The notes under the pieces: model-generated
What the model was told of the DNA's origin: nothing
Database searches by the model: none
What the model saw: the letters and a program-made list of their open reading frames with translations, nothing else
Translations under genes and position numbers: made by a program
NCBI GenBank assembly: GCA_018399015.1
Contig: CP073761.1
Location: 1,922,001 to 1,986,000 of the forward strand
DNA length: 64,000 nucleotides
Source: Cyanobium sp. M30B3
GTDB taxonomy: Bacteria > Cyanobacteriota > Cyanobacteriia > PCC-6307 > Cyanobiaceae
Direction: 5' to 3'
Shown here: in pieces, positions 19,295-29,204 of the stretch
Position numbering within the stretch: the first letter of the stretch is position 1
Layout of the letters: each line of letters starts with the position of its first letter

Positions 19295-20284
19295 ATGGCC
19301 CGTCGCGCCCTGCTGGACTTCGAGAAGCCTCTGGTGGAGCTGGAGGAGCAGATCGAGCAGATCCGCCAGCTGGCCCGCGATTCCGAAGTGGATGTGAGTC
19401 AGCAGCTGCTGCAGCTGGAGACCCTCGCCACCCGGCGCCGGCACGAGATCTTCGCGGCCCTCACCCCGGCCCAGAAGATCCAGGTGGCCCGCCACCCGCA
19501 GCGGCCCAGCACCCTCGACTACATCCAGGTGATCTGCGATGGCTTCATCGAACTGCACGGCGACCGCTGCGGCTCGGATGACCAGGCGCTGGTGGGTGGC
19601 ATCGGCCGCATCGGCGACCGGGGAGTGGTGCTGATCGGTCACCAGAAGGGGCGCGACACCAAGGAGAACGTGGCCCGCAACTTCGGCATGGCCTCCCCTG
19701 GTGGCTACCGCAAGGCCATGCGCCTGATGGACCATGCCGATCGCTTCCGGCTGCCCATCCTGAGCTTCATCGACACGCCCGGGGCCTACGCCGGCGTGCT
19801 CGCCGAGGAGCAGGGACAGGGGGAGGCGATCGCCGTGAACCTGCGCGAGATGTTCCGCCTGCGGGTGCCGATCCTGGCCACCGTGATCGGCGAGGGCGGC
19901 TCCGGCGGGGCGCTGGGGATCGGTGTGGCCGACCGACTGCTGATGTTCGAGCACAGCGTCTACACCGTGGCCAGCCCCGAAGCCTGTGCCTCGATCCTCT
20001 GGCGGGATGCCGCCAAGGCGCCTGTGGCGGCCGAGGCCCTCAAGATCACGGGCGCGGACCTGCTCCAGCTGGGAGTGGTGGACGCGGTTCTGCCCGAACC
20101 CTCGGGTGGCAACCACTGGGCGCCGCTCCAGGCGGCCGAAACGCTCAAGGCGGCATTGCTGGAGCAGCTGGATTTGCTGGAGCAGCTCAGCCCCGAACAG
20201 CTGAAGGAGCAGCGCTATGCGAAATTCCGGCGCATGGGCCGTGTTCTGGAAGGGGCGCCCCCAGAGACGATGCAGACTTCTTAA
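19295..20284 (+). CDS. accA: Acetyl-CoA carboxylase carboxyltransferase subunit alpha
   Basis: Transfers carboxyl from biotin to acetyl-CoA, forming malonyl-CoA together with AccD. The 329-residue protein begins [17 protein letters not shown], with the conserved [18 protein letters not shown] and [19 protein letters not shown] oxyanion-hole segments. The open frame continues upstream to 19187 inside aar, but the family start is the ATG at 19295. Located 43 bp after aar; co-transcription is likely. Confidence 0.95.
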   Translation: MARRALLDFEKPLVELEEQIEQIRQLARDSEVDVSQQLLQLETLATRRRHEIFAALTPAQKIQVARHPQRPSTLDYIQVICDGFIELHGDRCGSDDQALVGGIGRIGDRGVVLIGHQKGRDTKENVARNFGMASPGGYRKAMRLMDHADRFRLPILSFIDTPGAYAGVLAEEQGQGEAIAVNLREMFRLRVPILATVIGEGGSGGALGIGVADRLLMFEHSVYTVASPEACASILWRDAAKAPVAAEALKITGADLLQLGVVDAVLPEPSGGNHWAPLQAAETLKAALLEQLDLLEQLSPEQLKEQRYAKFRRMGRVLEGAPPETMQTS

Positions 20285-20341
20285 GGTTTCCCGGGATCAG
20301 TTGTCTTCGGATGCTCACCCGGCCGTTCTCACCGTGCTCGC

Positions 20342-21052
20342 TTGCCTTCTGTACTGATCACTGGCGCATCCCGCGGCATCGGCGCGGCGGCTGCCCGCCG
20401 CTTCGCCGCCGCCGGTTTCGGGCTGCAGCTGCTCGCCCGTCCTTCCGACGGTTTTGACCAGCTCGTGCACGAGCTGAAGGCTGAGGGCCATGCCGTGGAA
20501 CGGCAACACCTCGACCTGGCTGATCCCGGGGCCATTGCCCCGGCCCTCGACGCCCTGGCGGACCGGGTCCCAGCTCCCGATGTGCTGATCAACAACGCCG
20601 GCATGGCCTACACCGGCAGCCTGGCCGAGATGCCCCTGCACCACTGGCAGTCGCTGCTCCAACTCAACCTCACGGCCGTGTTCCAGCTCTGCCAGGCCCT
20701 GCTGCCCCGCCTGCGCGCCCGGGGGGGCGGGCACATCATCAACGTGAGCAGCCATGCGGCCCATCAGGCCTTCCCCGACTGGGGGGCCTACTGCGTCAGC
20801 AAGGCCGCCCTGGCCTCGCTCAGCCGCTGCCTGGCCGTGGAGGAGCGCGCCCATGGGATCCGGGTCAGCACGCTGACCCTCGGTGCGGTAAATACGCCCC
20901 TCTGGGATAGCGAAACGGTCGCCAGTTCGTTCGATCGGCATGCCATGCTTTCTGCTGGGCGGGCCGCCGATGCCCTGCTGTACCTAGCCCAACAGCCCGC
21001 CACTCAGGTGGTGGAAGATCTCACCCTCATGCCCGCCGCTGGCGCGCTCTGA
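20342..21052 (+). CDS. Short-chain dehydrogenase/reductase
   Basis: A 236-residue classical SDR: glycine-rich cofactor loop TGASRGIGAAAARRF, NNAG, catalytic Ser in INVSSHAA, and YCVSK (Tyr-x3-Lys). The family leaves no Met before the first beta strand, so the start is a TTG at 20342 (TTG CCT TCT GTA CTG). Substrate unknown; proximity to folE 8 bp downstream could suggest pteridine reduction, but there is no motif for it. Confidence 0.85.
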   Translation: MPSVLITGASRGIGAAAARRFAAAGFGLQLLARPSDGFDQLVHELKAEGHAVERQHLDLADPGAIAPALDALADRVPAPDVLINNAGMAYTGSLAEMPLHHWQSLLQLNLTAVFQLCQALLPRLRARGGGHIINVSSHAAHQAFPDWGAYCVSKAALASLSRCLAVEERAHGIRVSTLTLGAVNTPLWDSETVASSFDRHAMLSAGRAADALLYLAQQPATQVVEDLTLMPAAGAL

Positions 21053-21060
21053 GCCTCTCC

Positions 21061-21816
21061 ATGACCTCCACTCTGTCTTCTGGCTTCACCCCTGCCAGCG
21101 GTTCCGCTGCCATCGCTCCCGAAGCCGGGCCCCTGCCCGTGAGCCTGCGCATTCGCCAGCGCCTCGACGAGGCCGGCGTGCCCTATTTCGCCAACGACAA
21201 CATCGCCGAACAGCTGCTTGAGGGTGAACTCGAGCAGCTGGAGATCGAAGTTGCCGGCAAGGTGCGTGAGCTGCTGCGCAGCCTGGTGATCGACATCGAC
21301 AACGACCACAACACGGAGGAGACAGCCGAGCGGGTTGCGCGGATGTACCTGCACGAGGTGTTCAAGGGTCGCTATCACCACCAGCCCAAGATCGCCAGTT
21401 TCCCCAACGTGAAGCAACTGGATGAGATCTACACGGTGGGGCCGATTTCAGTGCGTTCGGCCTGCTCTCATCACCTGGTGCCGATCCTGGGCAATTGCTG
21501 GATCGGGATCAAGCCCGGTCAACGGGTGATCGGCCTCTCCAAGTTCTCGCGGGTGGCTGACTGGGTGTTCTCCAGGCCCCACATCCAGGAGGAGGCGGTG
21601 ATGATCCTGGCCGACGAGATCGAACGGCTGTGCCAGCCCGAGGGTCTGGCTGTTCTGGTCAAGGCCCAGCACTACTGCATGAAGTGGCGCGGCGTGAAGG
21701 AACCGCAGACCAGCATGGTGAACTCCGTGGTGCGGGGTGCCTTCCGCAAGGACGCCAGCCTCAAGGCTGAGTTCTTCGAGCTGGTGAAGCAGCAGGAGTC
21801 GATGCTCTCGACCTGA
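21061..21816 (+). CDS. folE: GTP cyclohydrolase I
   Basis: Converts GTP to 7,8-dihydroneopterin triphosphate, first step of folate/pterin synthesis. The 251-residue protein has an N-terminal extension of about 40 residues, then the catalytic domain with SACSHHLVPILG and HYCMKWRGV providing the zinc Cys/His/Cys set. It lies 8 bp after the SDR gene. A strong hairpin follows its stop codon. Confidence 0.95.
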   Translation: MTSTLSSGFTPASGSAAIAPEAGPLPVSLRIRQRLDEAGVPYFANDNIAEQLLEGELEQLEIEVAGKVRELLRSLVIDIDNDHNTEETAERVARMYLHEVFKGRYHHQPKIASFPNVKQLDEIYTVGPISVRSACSHHLVPILGNCWIGIKPGQRVIGLSKFSRVADWVFSRPHIQEEAVMILADEIERLCQPEGLAVLVKAQHYCMKWRGVKEPQTSMVNSVVRGAFRKDASLKAEFFELVKQQESMLST

Positions 21817-21835
21817 GCCGCTCAGACCACCTGTG

Positions 21836-21867
21836 CCGGACAGGCCACTGGGGTGTGACCTGTCCGG
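21836..21867. terminator. Hairpin between convergent folE and 21874 gene
   Basis: CCGGACAGG (21836-21844) and CCTGTCCGG (21859-21867) form a perfect 9-bp stem with a 14-nt loop, between two converging genes. There is no U-run, so bidirectional termination is probable but not certain. Confidence 0.55.
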
Positions 21868-21873
21868 TGTCCT

Positions 21874-22386
21874 TCAGGGGCCCGGACGCACCGGCCCCAC
21901 CGGGGGAGTGGCCTGTCGCCGGGCCCCGGGGCCGTCGTCTCCCACCACCACCAGCATCACCTGGCTGCCCAGGTCAAGGGCGCTGAGCCGGTAACTGGGG
22001 CCCTGGGCCGATTCGATCCAGATCCAGTGGGAGCCTCCAGGGCTGAGCCGGTACCAGTGGAAGGCCGTGGGAGGCAGGTTGGCCAGCTGATCGGCCTCCA
22101 GGCTGGCCTGCAGCAGGCTGCCCTCCAGCGCCTCGCCGCTCAGCACCAGGTTCTGGAGGCCATCGATCTGCTGTTGCACAGCCGATTCCTGCGCCAGGGT
22201 GGCGCCGATCTGGCCGCGCAGGGCCCGGATCTGGGCCTGGGGATCGGCGCTCACTCCCGGCACACAGGACAGTTGCCCGTCCACCAGGGAGCAGCCCACC
22301 AGGTCCTGGCCCCGGCCTGCCAGCGGCAGCATCCCGAGCACACTGGCCAGCAGCAGGGACAGCAGGCGGGGATTTGGCATGGCCAC
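21874..22386 (-). CDS. Secreted protein of unknown function
   Basis: A 170-residue protein from GTG 22386 (or ATG 22380). A signal peptide (LLSLLLASVLGMLPLAG) is followed by two cysteines (VGCSLV, LSCVPG), a helical segment with possible coiled coil (IRALRGQIGATLAQESAVQQ), and a C-terminal beta-rich part ending in Pro/Gly. No recognised domain. It lies downstream of trpF in the same direction with a 21 bp gap. Confidence 0.65.
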   Translation of the reverse strand: MAMPNPRLLSLLLASVLGMLPLAGRGQDLVGCSLVDGQLSCVPGVSADPQAQIRALRGQIGATLAQESAVQQQIDGLQNLVLSGEALEGSLLQASLEADQLANLPPTAFHWYRLSPGGSHWIWIESAQGPSYRLSALDLGSQVMLVVVGDDGPGARRQATPPVGPVRPGP

Positions 22387-22407
22387 AGAGCTCTGGTGAT
22401 GGCCAAC

Positions 22408-23061
22408 CTAGGCTCGGCCACTGGCGCGCACAGCCCCCAGCAGGGCACGCACCTGGTCCAGATCCTTGTCTCCCGGCGCCCGCTCCACACCGCTGGAGGC
22501 ATCGAGGCCCGTGGGGCTGAGCTGCCCCAGCAGCGCCGCCGCCCGGCTGGCCGTGATCCCGCCCGCCAGCCACCAGGGCAGGGCCGGCCGCCAGTCCCGC
22601 AGCCATTCCAGCGGGATGCGATGGCCCGTGCCCCCCAGCTGGTCCGGCACCCAGGCGTCGAGCAGCACGGCATCCACTGAGCCGGCGTAGGCATCCACCC
22701 GGGATCGGTCGGCGGGCTGGCGCAGCCGGATCGCCTTCCACACCGCGCAGCCGAAACGCCGCCGCAGCTCCAGGCACCGCTCCGGGCTCTCGCTGCCATG
22801 CAGCTGAATCACCCCGTGGCCCTGGCTGGGCTCCAGCGGCGCAAGCTCGTGGTCGCCTGGATCGGCGCACACCAGCACACCCAGGCAGCTGGGCGAGGCC
22901 GCCCGCATCGCCGCGAACAGGTCCGGCCGCTGGGCGGGGGCGAGCCAGCGGGGGGATTGCGGCACGGCGATCACGCCGATGGCATCCACGCCCAGGCCGG
23001 CGATGGCCGCCGCCTGGGCGGGCTGGCGCAATCCGCAGATCTTCAGCAAGGGTGCAGACAC
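22408..23061 (-). CDS. trpF: Phosphoribosylanthranilate isomerase
   Basis: TIM-barrel enzyme that isomerises N-(5-phosphoribosyl)anthranilate to CdRP in tryptophan synthesis. The 217-residue protein starts at GTG 23061 (SAPLLKICGLRQP), with the catalytic Cys in KICGL and later GVIQLHG, VLLDAW, WWLAGGI and GLDASSGVE. It diverges from the site-2 protease gene; the gap is about 80 bp. Confidence 0.92.
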   Translation of the reverse strand: MSAPLLKICGLRQPAQAAAIAGLGVDAIGVIAVPQSPRWLAPAQRPDLFAAMRAASPSCLGVLVCADPGDHELAPLEPSQGHGVIQLHGSESPERCLELRRRFGCAVWKAIRLRQPADRSRVDAYAGSVDAVLLDAWVPDQLGGTGHRIPLEWLRDWRPALPWWLAGGITASRAAALLGQLSPTGLDASSGVERAPGDKDLDQVRALLGAVRASGRA

Positions 23062-23140
23062 GGCTGATCGGCGCGACGGAGGGGTTTCTAGGATCCGGGG
23101 AGTGAGGGCCGCATCGCCGGCTGAACCGGGAGAGCGGCTA

Positions 23141-24403
23141 GTGGGTGAGGGCTGGCAACTGCTGAAGATCAGGGGGATCCCGCTGCGCATCCATCCCAGC
23201 TGGTTCCTGATCCTGGCCCTGGCCACCATGGCCTTCCACCAGCACTACCGCATCCAGCTGGCCGGCGATGGCCTCCAGCTCATCGCCACCCCGTGGCTGT
23301 GGGGCCTGGCCCTGATCACGGCGATGCTGCTGTTCCTCTCGGTGGTGCTGCACGAGCTGGGCCACTCCCTGGTGGCGCTCAGCCAGGGGGTGAAGGTGAA
23401 GAGCATCACCCTGTTCATGCTCGGGGGCGTGGCCAGCGTGGAGCGGGAGTGCAGTACGGCCATCGGTTCCCTGCTGGTGGCCGCGGCAGGCCCGGCCGTG
23501 AGTCTGGTGCTGGGTCTTTCCCTGCTGGCCGGCAGCCATGGCGCCACCCATCTGGCCCCCTGGCTGGGCGTGATGGTCACCGAACTCGGCACCCTCAACC
23601 TCGTGCTGGCCCTGTTCAACCTGCTGCCGGGGCTGCCCCTGGACGGCGGCCTGATCGTGAAGGCGCTGGTGTGGCAGGTGAGCGGCAGCCAACGCCGGGG
23701 TGTGGAGGTGGCCAATGCCTCGGGACGCCTGCTGGCCTTTGCGGCGATCGGTCTGGGGGCCTGGCTGCTGCTGCGCGGCGCCGGCATGGGCGGCGCCTGG
23801 CTGATGCTGCTGGGCTGGTTCGGCCTGGGGGCCGTGCGCAACCAGCAGCAGATGCTGCAACTGCAGAGCGCCCTCTCCAGTCTCAAGGTGAAGGATGCGG
23901 CGCGGAAGCGTTTCCGGGTGCTGGAGGCCAACGCCAGCCTGCGCCAGCTCAGTGAGCTGCGCCTCAGCGAGGCCAGCCCCGTCGGTCTGGCCGACTGGCT
24001 GCTGGTGTGCGACCGCGGCCGCTGGCAGGGGGTGATCGACGATCGCACCCTCCAGCAGCTGCCGGTGCAGCGCTGGGACAGCGACCGGGTCGTGGATCAC
24101 CTCGAACCGCTGAGCAGCCTGCCTGCCATCAGTGCCGAAGCACCGCTCTGGCAGGCCGTGCAGGACCTGGAGGAGCGCAACTGCTCCCGGCTGCTGGTGC
24201 TGAGCCCGGCCGGACTGCCCTCCGGCACCCTGGAGCGCCCCGAGCTGGGCGAGGCGGTGCTGGGCAAGCTGGGCGTGAAGCTGCCCGAACCGCTGCTGCA
24301 GGCCGCCCGCCGCCAGGGCACCTATCCCCTGGGTCTGGCCCTGCCCCAGGTGGTGCGCGCCATGGTGGCCTCGGGGGAACTCTCCGTCACCCCCAGTCGG
24401 TAG
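23141..24403 (+). CDS. Site-2 protease family membrane metallopeptidase (M50)
   Basis: Intramembrane zinc protease with about five to six transmembrane helices. The zinc motif is VVLHELGHSLVA (HExxH) and the second ligand is in LLPGLPLDGG. About 200 C-terminal residues form a soluble region that looks like a degenerate CBS-pair, as in the slr1821/Rip3-like branch. GTG 23141 (VGEGWQLLKIRGIPLRIHPSW) is preferred; GTG 23102 is possible. Members cleave anti-sigma factors or membrane regulators; the target here is unknown. Its last 82 bp overlap the lipoate-ligase gene on the other strand. Confidence 0.85.
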   Translation: MGEGWQLLKIRGIPLRIHPSWFLILALATMAFHQHYRIQLAGDGLQLIATPWLWGLALITAMLLFLSVVLHELGHSLVALSQGVKVKSITLFMLGGVASVERECSTAIGSLLVAAAGPAVSLVLGLSLLAGSHGATHLAPWLGVMVTELGTLNLVLALFNLLPGLPLDGGLIVKALVWQVSGSQRRGVEVANASGRLLAFAAIGLGAWLLLRGAGMGGAWLMLLGWFGLGAVRNQQQMLQLQSALSSLKVKDAARKRFRVLEANASLRQLSELRLSEASPVGLADWLLVCDRGRWQGVIDDRTLQQLPVQRWDSDRVVDHLEPLSSLPAISAEAPLWQAVQDLEERNCSRLLVLSPAGLPSGTLERPELGEAVLGKLGVKLPEPLLQAARRQGTYPLGLALPQVVRAMVASGELSVTPSR

Positions 24404-25116
24404 CGGTCCAGTCCGGCCGCGATCTCCGCCAGTTCCGCAGCCCGCAGGGGCCCTTCCCGGACCGGCGGCAGGGGCAGGAAGCGGGCGGCCGCATCGAGGA
24501 GCAGCCGCTCCAGCTCCGCCCCGCGGGCCGGCAGCGGGGCGAGCGCCGGGGCGGGGGCAGCGAACAGGTCCCGCCAGAGCTGCCGATCCACCGCCAGCTG
24601 GATCGAGCCGTGTTGCAGCAGCCGCCCAGCGCGCCAGAACTGGGCACTGCCGATGCGCTTGGTGCCATCGGCGTGCACCAGGTCGGCGGCGGTGCTGCTG
24701 GCAAAACAGTTGCTGCCGGCAAGGGAGGCGGGTGCGCTGCCGAAGGCGAGCGGCTGGCCCAGCTGCTCAAACGCCCGCTGCAGCCAGAGGCAGGCCTGGC
24801 GGTAGGCCTGCTGGCGGTCGCCGGGGGGCTGGGGCCACACCAGGGCGTAGGTGAGGTCGCCGCCGTGCAGCACGGCCTGGCCGCCGCTGGGGCGGCGCAC
24901 CAGCTCCACGCGACCAGCCGCAGCCAGAGTTTTCCAGTGATCCGGGATCCTCCGCTGGTGCAAGCCCAGCGAGAGGGTGGGCCGCTGCCAGTGGTAGAGC
25001 CGCAGGGCGGGTCCCTCCTGGGCCAGCAGCCAGTGGTCGATCGCCATCTGCCAGGCACCGCCCAGCCGGCAGGAGGGCAGCAGGCGCGTGTTCAGGGATG
25101 CTGAGGCGTCATCCAT
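24322..25116 (-). CDS. Lipoate-protein ligase A family protein
   Basis: A 264-residue protein of the biotin/lipoate A/B ligase fold: MAIDHWLLA, TLSLGLHQ, the RRPSGGQAVLHGGDLTYALV substrate-loop motif, and a later Lys in GTKRIGSAQ. It could attach lipoate (or octanoate) to 2-oxoacid dehydrogenase or GcvH subunits. The C-terminal 26 codons lie antisense to the end of the site-2 protease gene, an unusually long 3' overlap. It starts 13 bp from the divergent TauE gene. Confidence 0.85.
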   Translation of the reverse strand: MDDASASLNTRLLPSCRLGGAWQMAIDHWLLAQEGPALRLYHWQRPTLSLGLHQRRIPDHWKTLAAAGRVELVRRPSGGQAVLHGGDLTYALVWPQPPGDRQQAYRQACLWLQRAFEQLGQPLAFGSAPASLAGSNCFASSTAADLVHADGTKRIGSAQFWRAGRLLQHGSIQLAVDRQLWRDLFAAPAPALAPLPARGAELERLLLDAAARFLPLPPVREGPLRAAELAEIAAGLDRYRLGVTESSPEATMARTTWGRARPRG

Positions 25117-25128
25117 GGCTGCAGCCCG

Positions 25129-25911
25129 ATGCCTGCCCTGCACCAACTGCTTCCCGTTCTACCGCTGGGACTGTTGGCCGGGGTGCTCTCCGGCCTGCTG
25201 GGCATCGGTGGCGGGCTGGTGTTCTCGCCGCTGCTGCTGCTGCTGGGTCTGGAGCCCCACCAGGCCCTGGCCACCAGCACCCTGGCGATCGTGCCCACCA
25301 CCCTGGCGGGCAGCGCAGTACACCTGCGCAATGGCAACCTGCCCCGGCGGCAGGGACTGGTGCTGGCCACCGCCGCCGCCGGCTGCGCGATCGGCTTCAG
25401 CCAGCTGGGTGGCCTGTTGGCGGGCAGCGCGCTGCTGCTGCTGCAGGCGCTGCTCTATGGCGTGCTGGCCATCACGCTCCGGCCCCGCTCCCAGCTGCAG
25501 ACCGGTGCCGCGGTCAGTCCCCCGCCCTGGCCCGCCCTGGCCGGGGTGGGCAGTGTGGCCGGCCTCACCAGCGGACTGCTGGGGGTGGGGGGCGGCCTGC
25601 TGATGGTGCCGCTGCTGGTGCGGGGGTTGGCCATGGACGTCCACAGCGCCGTGCGGCTGAGCACCCTGGCGGTGCTGGCCTCCTCCCTGGCCGCCAGCGT
25701 CGCCTTCGTGGACGCAGGCCGGGGCGAGGCGCTGCTCGGCCTGGTGCTGGGGGGAACCGCAGCGCTTGGGGCCCGCTGGGCGGCCGCCCGCCTGCACCGG
25801 CTGGGGGAGGCCCAGCTGGTGTGGCTGCTGCGGGCACTCACCCTGTTGGTGGCCTGCGACAGCGGCCGGCGAGCACTCCAGGCCCTGGTGCCCGCAACGC
25901 TGGCCGGCTGA
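25129..25911 (+). CDS. TauE/SafE family sulfite/anion exporter
   Basis: A 260-residue integral membrane protein with eight predicted helices and the duplicated TauE/SafE motif, seen twice as a glycine-rich segment (SGLLGIGGGLVFSPLLLLL and SGLLGVGGGLLMVPLLV). Members export sulfite, sulfoacetate or other anions, but the substrate cannot be told from sequence. It runs divergently from the lipoate-ligase-like gene. Confidence 0.85.
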   Translation: MPALHQLLPVLPLGLLAGVLSGLLGIGGGLVFSPLLLLLGLEPHQALATSTLAIVPTTLAGSAVHLRNGNLPRRQGLVLATAAAGCAIGFSQLGGLLAGSALLLLQALLYGVLAITLRPRSQLQTGAAVSPPPWPALAGVGSVAGLTSGLLGVGGGLLMVPLLVRGLAMDVHSAVRLSTLAVLASSLAASVAFVDAGRGEALLGLVLGGTAALGARWAAARLHRLGEAQLVWLLRALTLLVACDSGRRALQALVPATLAG

Positions 25912-25925
25912 GCAGCCGCAGGCCC

Positions 25926-26429
25926 TCAGTCGAGGCTGTCCCAGAAGGCCGTATCCACCTCCAGCCCCAGCACGGCGGCCATCTGGGTGAGGGTCTGGCG
26001 GCAGTTCAGGCCGTGATTCCGGGCCCAGTCATCGAGCAGAAACAGACGGTGGGTGAGCCAGAGCTCCAGGGCTTCCGGCGCGTAGCGCAGCCCCTCGTTG
26101 CGGCTGAAGCCGTGGGGCAGCAGCATGGCCACGTGGCGACTGAGCTGGCCGGAGGCCCGATCCAGCACCAGGGGCAGCCAGGGATGGCGGGCGTCGGCCC
26201 GCAGGCTCCACAGCCGCACCTCCGGCACTTCCGAGAGCTCGCGCGGATCGTCATCGGCCCGGGGCCAGTGGAACTGCAGCTCCAGCCGGGCACCGGCCTG
26301 GAGCAGGGAGGCCGGAGGAAGCGCGGCCCAGCCGTCCAGGGGGCCCAGATCCAGGGCCTGGATCTGGGCCTGTGAGATCGACACGGCGGCCGGCGGCTCG
26401 GCGATGGGCGTCAAGAGCTGTGACAGCAA
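25926..26429 (-). CDS. CRR6-like NDH-1 maturation factor
   Basis: A 167-residue protein of the chlororespiratory reduction 6 (DUF1817) family: ISQAQIQALDLGPL, DDPRELSEVPEVRLW, HPWLPLVLDR. The plant and cyanobacterial proteins are needed for NdhI maturation in the NDH-1 complex. It lies next to psaM, read divergently, and in the same window as the NDH-1 CO2-uptake genes. Confidence 0.85.
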   Translation of the reverse strand: MLSQLLTPIAEPPAAVSISQAQIQALDLGPLDGWAALPPASLLQAGARLELQFHWPRADDDPRELSEVPEVRLWSLRADARHPWLPLVLDRASGQLSRHVAMLLPHGFSRNEGLRYAPEALELWLTHRLFLLDDWARNHGLNCRQTLTQMAAVLGLEVDTAFWDSLD

Positions 26430-26497
26430 GGGCGTTGAAGCTGGACCGTAGCCAGCCCAGGCCGAACAATGGTGGCGACGTGCCTCCAGTTTTTCCG

Positions 26498-26602
26498 ATG
26501 GTTTCCGCCCTCAGCCAGGCCCAGGTGCTGATCGCTCTGGTGGTGGCCGCCCACGCCGGCGTGCTGGCTGTGCGCCTCTGCTTCAGCCTCTACAAGGCCT
26601 GA
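26498..26602 (+). CDS. psaM: Photosystem I reaction-centre subunit XII
   Basis: A 34-residue single-helix protein (MVSALSQAQVLIALVVAAHA then GVLAVRLCFSLYKA). The pattern, with SQ-Q-ALV-A and a final LY, matches PsaM, a small PSI subunit that helps trimerisation in cyanobacteria. A Cys in the C-terminal part (RLCFSLY) is unusual. It begins 68 bp from the divergent CRR6 gene. Confidence 0.88.
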   Translation: MVSALSQAQVLIALVVAAHAGVLAVRLCFSLYKA

Positions 26603-26682
26603 CCGGCCCCGGGCCGCCTCTGAGCCCTTGGCAGTGCGCCGGATTCCCGCTAAAAGCGATGCATCGTTGAGCAGCAGGCGCC

Positions 26683-27270
26683 TTGAGGCAATCCTCCAGG
26701 ACAACAGCCAGATCGGCAGCCAGAGCGCGCTCGGTCTCTGCCACCCGATCACGCTCGGTGCTCCAGTCCGTTGCCGCGCCGGCCGGAGCGGATCCCTTCT
26801 CACCCCCCTCACACCAGGGGGAATCGACCGCGTCTTCCGGCCGGCCCCGCCGCTCCACCCCCGCCGCCCGCGCCACCCTGCTGGAGGCCGGAGCGGCCGT
26901 GAGTCTGTCGAGCGAGCGCCGGGATCTCCACTGCAGCGTGATCGGGCTCACCGTGAAGCTCGGCCTGGTGCTGATGGCCGGCGTGAGCCTGGTCAGGCTG
27001 GCCGGTGCCTATCAGGAACGCATGGACCGCCAGGGGGAACTGGCGGCGGTGTTGCAGCTGGAACAGGCCAAACTGGCCAAGGCACGTGATCGCTTTGACG
27101 CCCTGTTCGGCGTGGATGGAGAGCAGCGGCTGATTCGCGAGCAGAACCAGTGGATCGCCCCCAACCGCCTGCGGGTGGTGTGGAAACCCACCGCGCCAGC
27201 GCAGCCCACCCCGGCGCCGACCGCCGCCGGGCCCCAGGCCGATGCCGCCGGAGCGAATGCCCAGCCCTGA
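26683..27270 (+). CDS. Single-pass membrane protein with coiled coil, unknown
   Basis: A 195-residue protein, start uncertain (TTG 26683). The first 80 residues are basic and Ser/Arg-rich. One transmembrane helix follows (VIGLTVKLGLVLMAGVSLVRL), then a coiled-coil segment (YQERMDRQGELAAVLQLEQ) and a short domain ending RLRVVWKP with a Pro/Ala tail. The layout recalls FtsB/FtsL-like proteins, but I see no specific motif. It is 91 bp upstream of por. Confidence 0.65.
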   Translation: MRQSSRTTARSAARARSVSATRSRSVLQSVAAPAGADPFSPPSHQGESTASSGRPRRSTPAARATLLEAGAAVSLSSERRDLHCSVIGLTVKLGLVLMAGVSLVRLAGAYQERMDRQGELAAVLQLEQAKLAKARDRFDALFGVDGEQRLIREQNQWIAPNRLRVVWKPTAPAQPTPAPTAAGPQADAAGANAQP

Positions 27271-27346
27271 GGTGTCTGTCTGTTGAGCAGGGGGATCGGC
27301 CGCTGGTGCTGCTCGCCAGCCGGTCCTTAGGTTGGGCCGCAGCTGA

Positions 27347-28336
<990 letters not shown>

Positions 28337-28354
28337 TCGGGCGCAGGGCCGGGA

Positions 28355-28819
28355 TCAGAGGCGACGACGGAAGCCGTCCTGGAACGACGGTGCTCCCTCC
28401 TCCGCCTTGCCCAGCTTCCACACGTTGCGGCTGATCCGACGGGCCCGCAGGCCGCCCCGGTCCACCACGGCGCCACCGGGGCGTGCACCCAGCAGCACGG
28501 TCACCTCGGCTGTGCTCAGCGGGGCACCGGTCCTGAGGGCCAGATCGGTGAGCTCCAGGCGCTGGCGCAGGGCTGTGAGGTCGGCACTGCCGGCCTCATC
28601 CCCTTCCGACCACACCCAGGCCGATTCAGTGCCGGCAGCGCCGCCGATGTTGCGCATCAGCCCCAGGCCGATCAGGGCCAGAGCCTGCTCGGGCTTGATG
28701 CCCTGGGCCGTCGCCTCAGCCAGCCAGTCGGCCATGGCCGCAGGGCCCGCGCCGTCATGGCCGCCCTGGGGTTCGGCCCCCTGGGGAAGGGGGTCGGCGG
28801 TGCGCGGCTTGCTGGCCAT
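28355..28819 (-). CDS. Conserved protein of unknown function
   Basis: A 154-residue soluble protein that converges on por with an 18 bp gap. The N-terminal 25 residues are flexible, followed by a helical part (MADWLAEATAQGIKPEQALAL) and a C-terminal basic domain (GAVVDRGGLRARRISRNVWKLG) that could bind nucleic acid. I do not recognise the family. Confidence 0.6.
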   Translation of the reverse strand: MASKPRTADPLPQGAEPQGGHDGAGPAAMADWLAEATAQGIKPEQALALIGLGLMRNIGGAAGTESAWVWSEGDEAGSADLTALRQRLELTDLALRTGAPLSTAEVTVLLGARPGGAVVDRGGLRARRISRNVWKLGKAEEGAPSFQDGFRRRL

Positions 28820-28932
28820 GGCGGAACTGCGACTGGGCGGACGGTACCGGCTTCTGCCGGCCCGGCAAGGGCGGGGGGGGGCCGTTGGCGCGGGTTAAGA
28901 TCCGGCATCCCTGGTCTGGGGGTGTTTGAGCC

Positions 28933-29076
28933 ATGTCCGTGCCCCGGGCCAAACCTGCGCTCGAGGGCGGGCAATCCCTCCAGGTGGCCCCTTCAGGTGG
29001 CTCTGCCCTGGGGGCTCCTCCGGTTCCAGATGCTCGGGCCCCGTCCCAGTGGGACCCTCGGGCCATCACCGCCTGA
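28933..29076 (+). CDS. Possible 47-residue protein upstream of csoS1D
   Basis: In the 385 bp gap (28820-29204) before csoS1D an ATG opens a short frame (MSVPRAKPALEGGQ ... SQWDPRAITA) ending at TGA 29076. It is Pro/Ala/Gly-rich without a fold signature. Codon choice is GC-rich like neighbours, but so are random frames here. The rest of the gap is the likely csoS1D promoter region; no other gene is visible. Confidence 0.3.
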   Translation: MSVPRAKPALEGGQSLQVAPSGGSALGAPPVPDARAPSQWDPRAITA

Positions 29077-29204
29077 ACACCCTCCCGAGCTCCGCCCAGC
29101 AACGCCAGCCCAACAGATTCTCTGCCGGTGCTGGCCTGAGCTGAAGGCCCCCCTTCACCCGCCACTTCTTGCCCTCCACCCGCCGCCCACGAGAGGACCG
29201 AACG

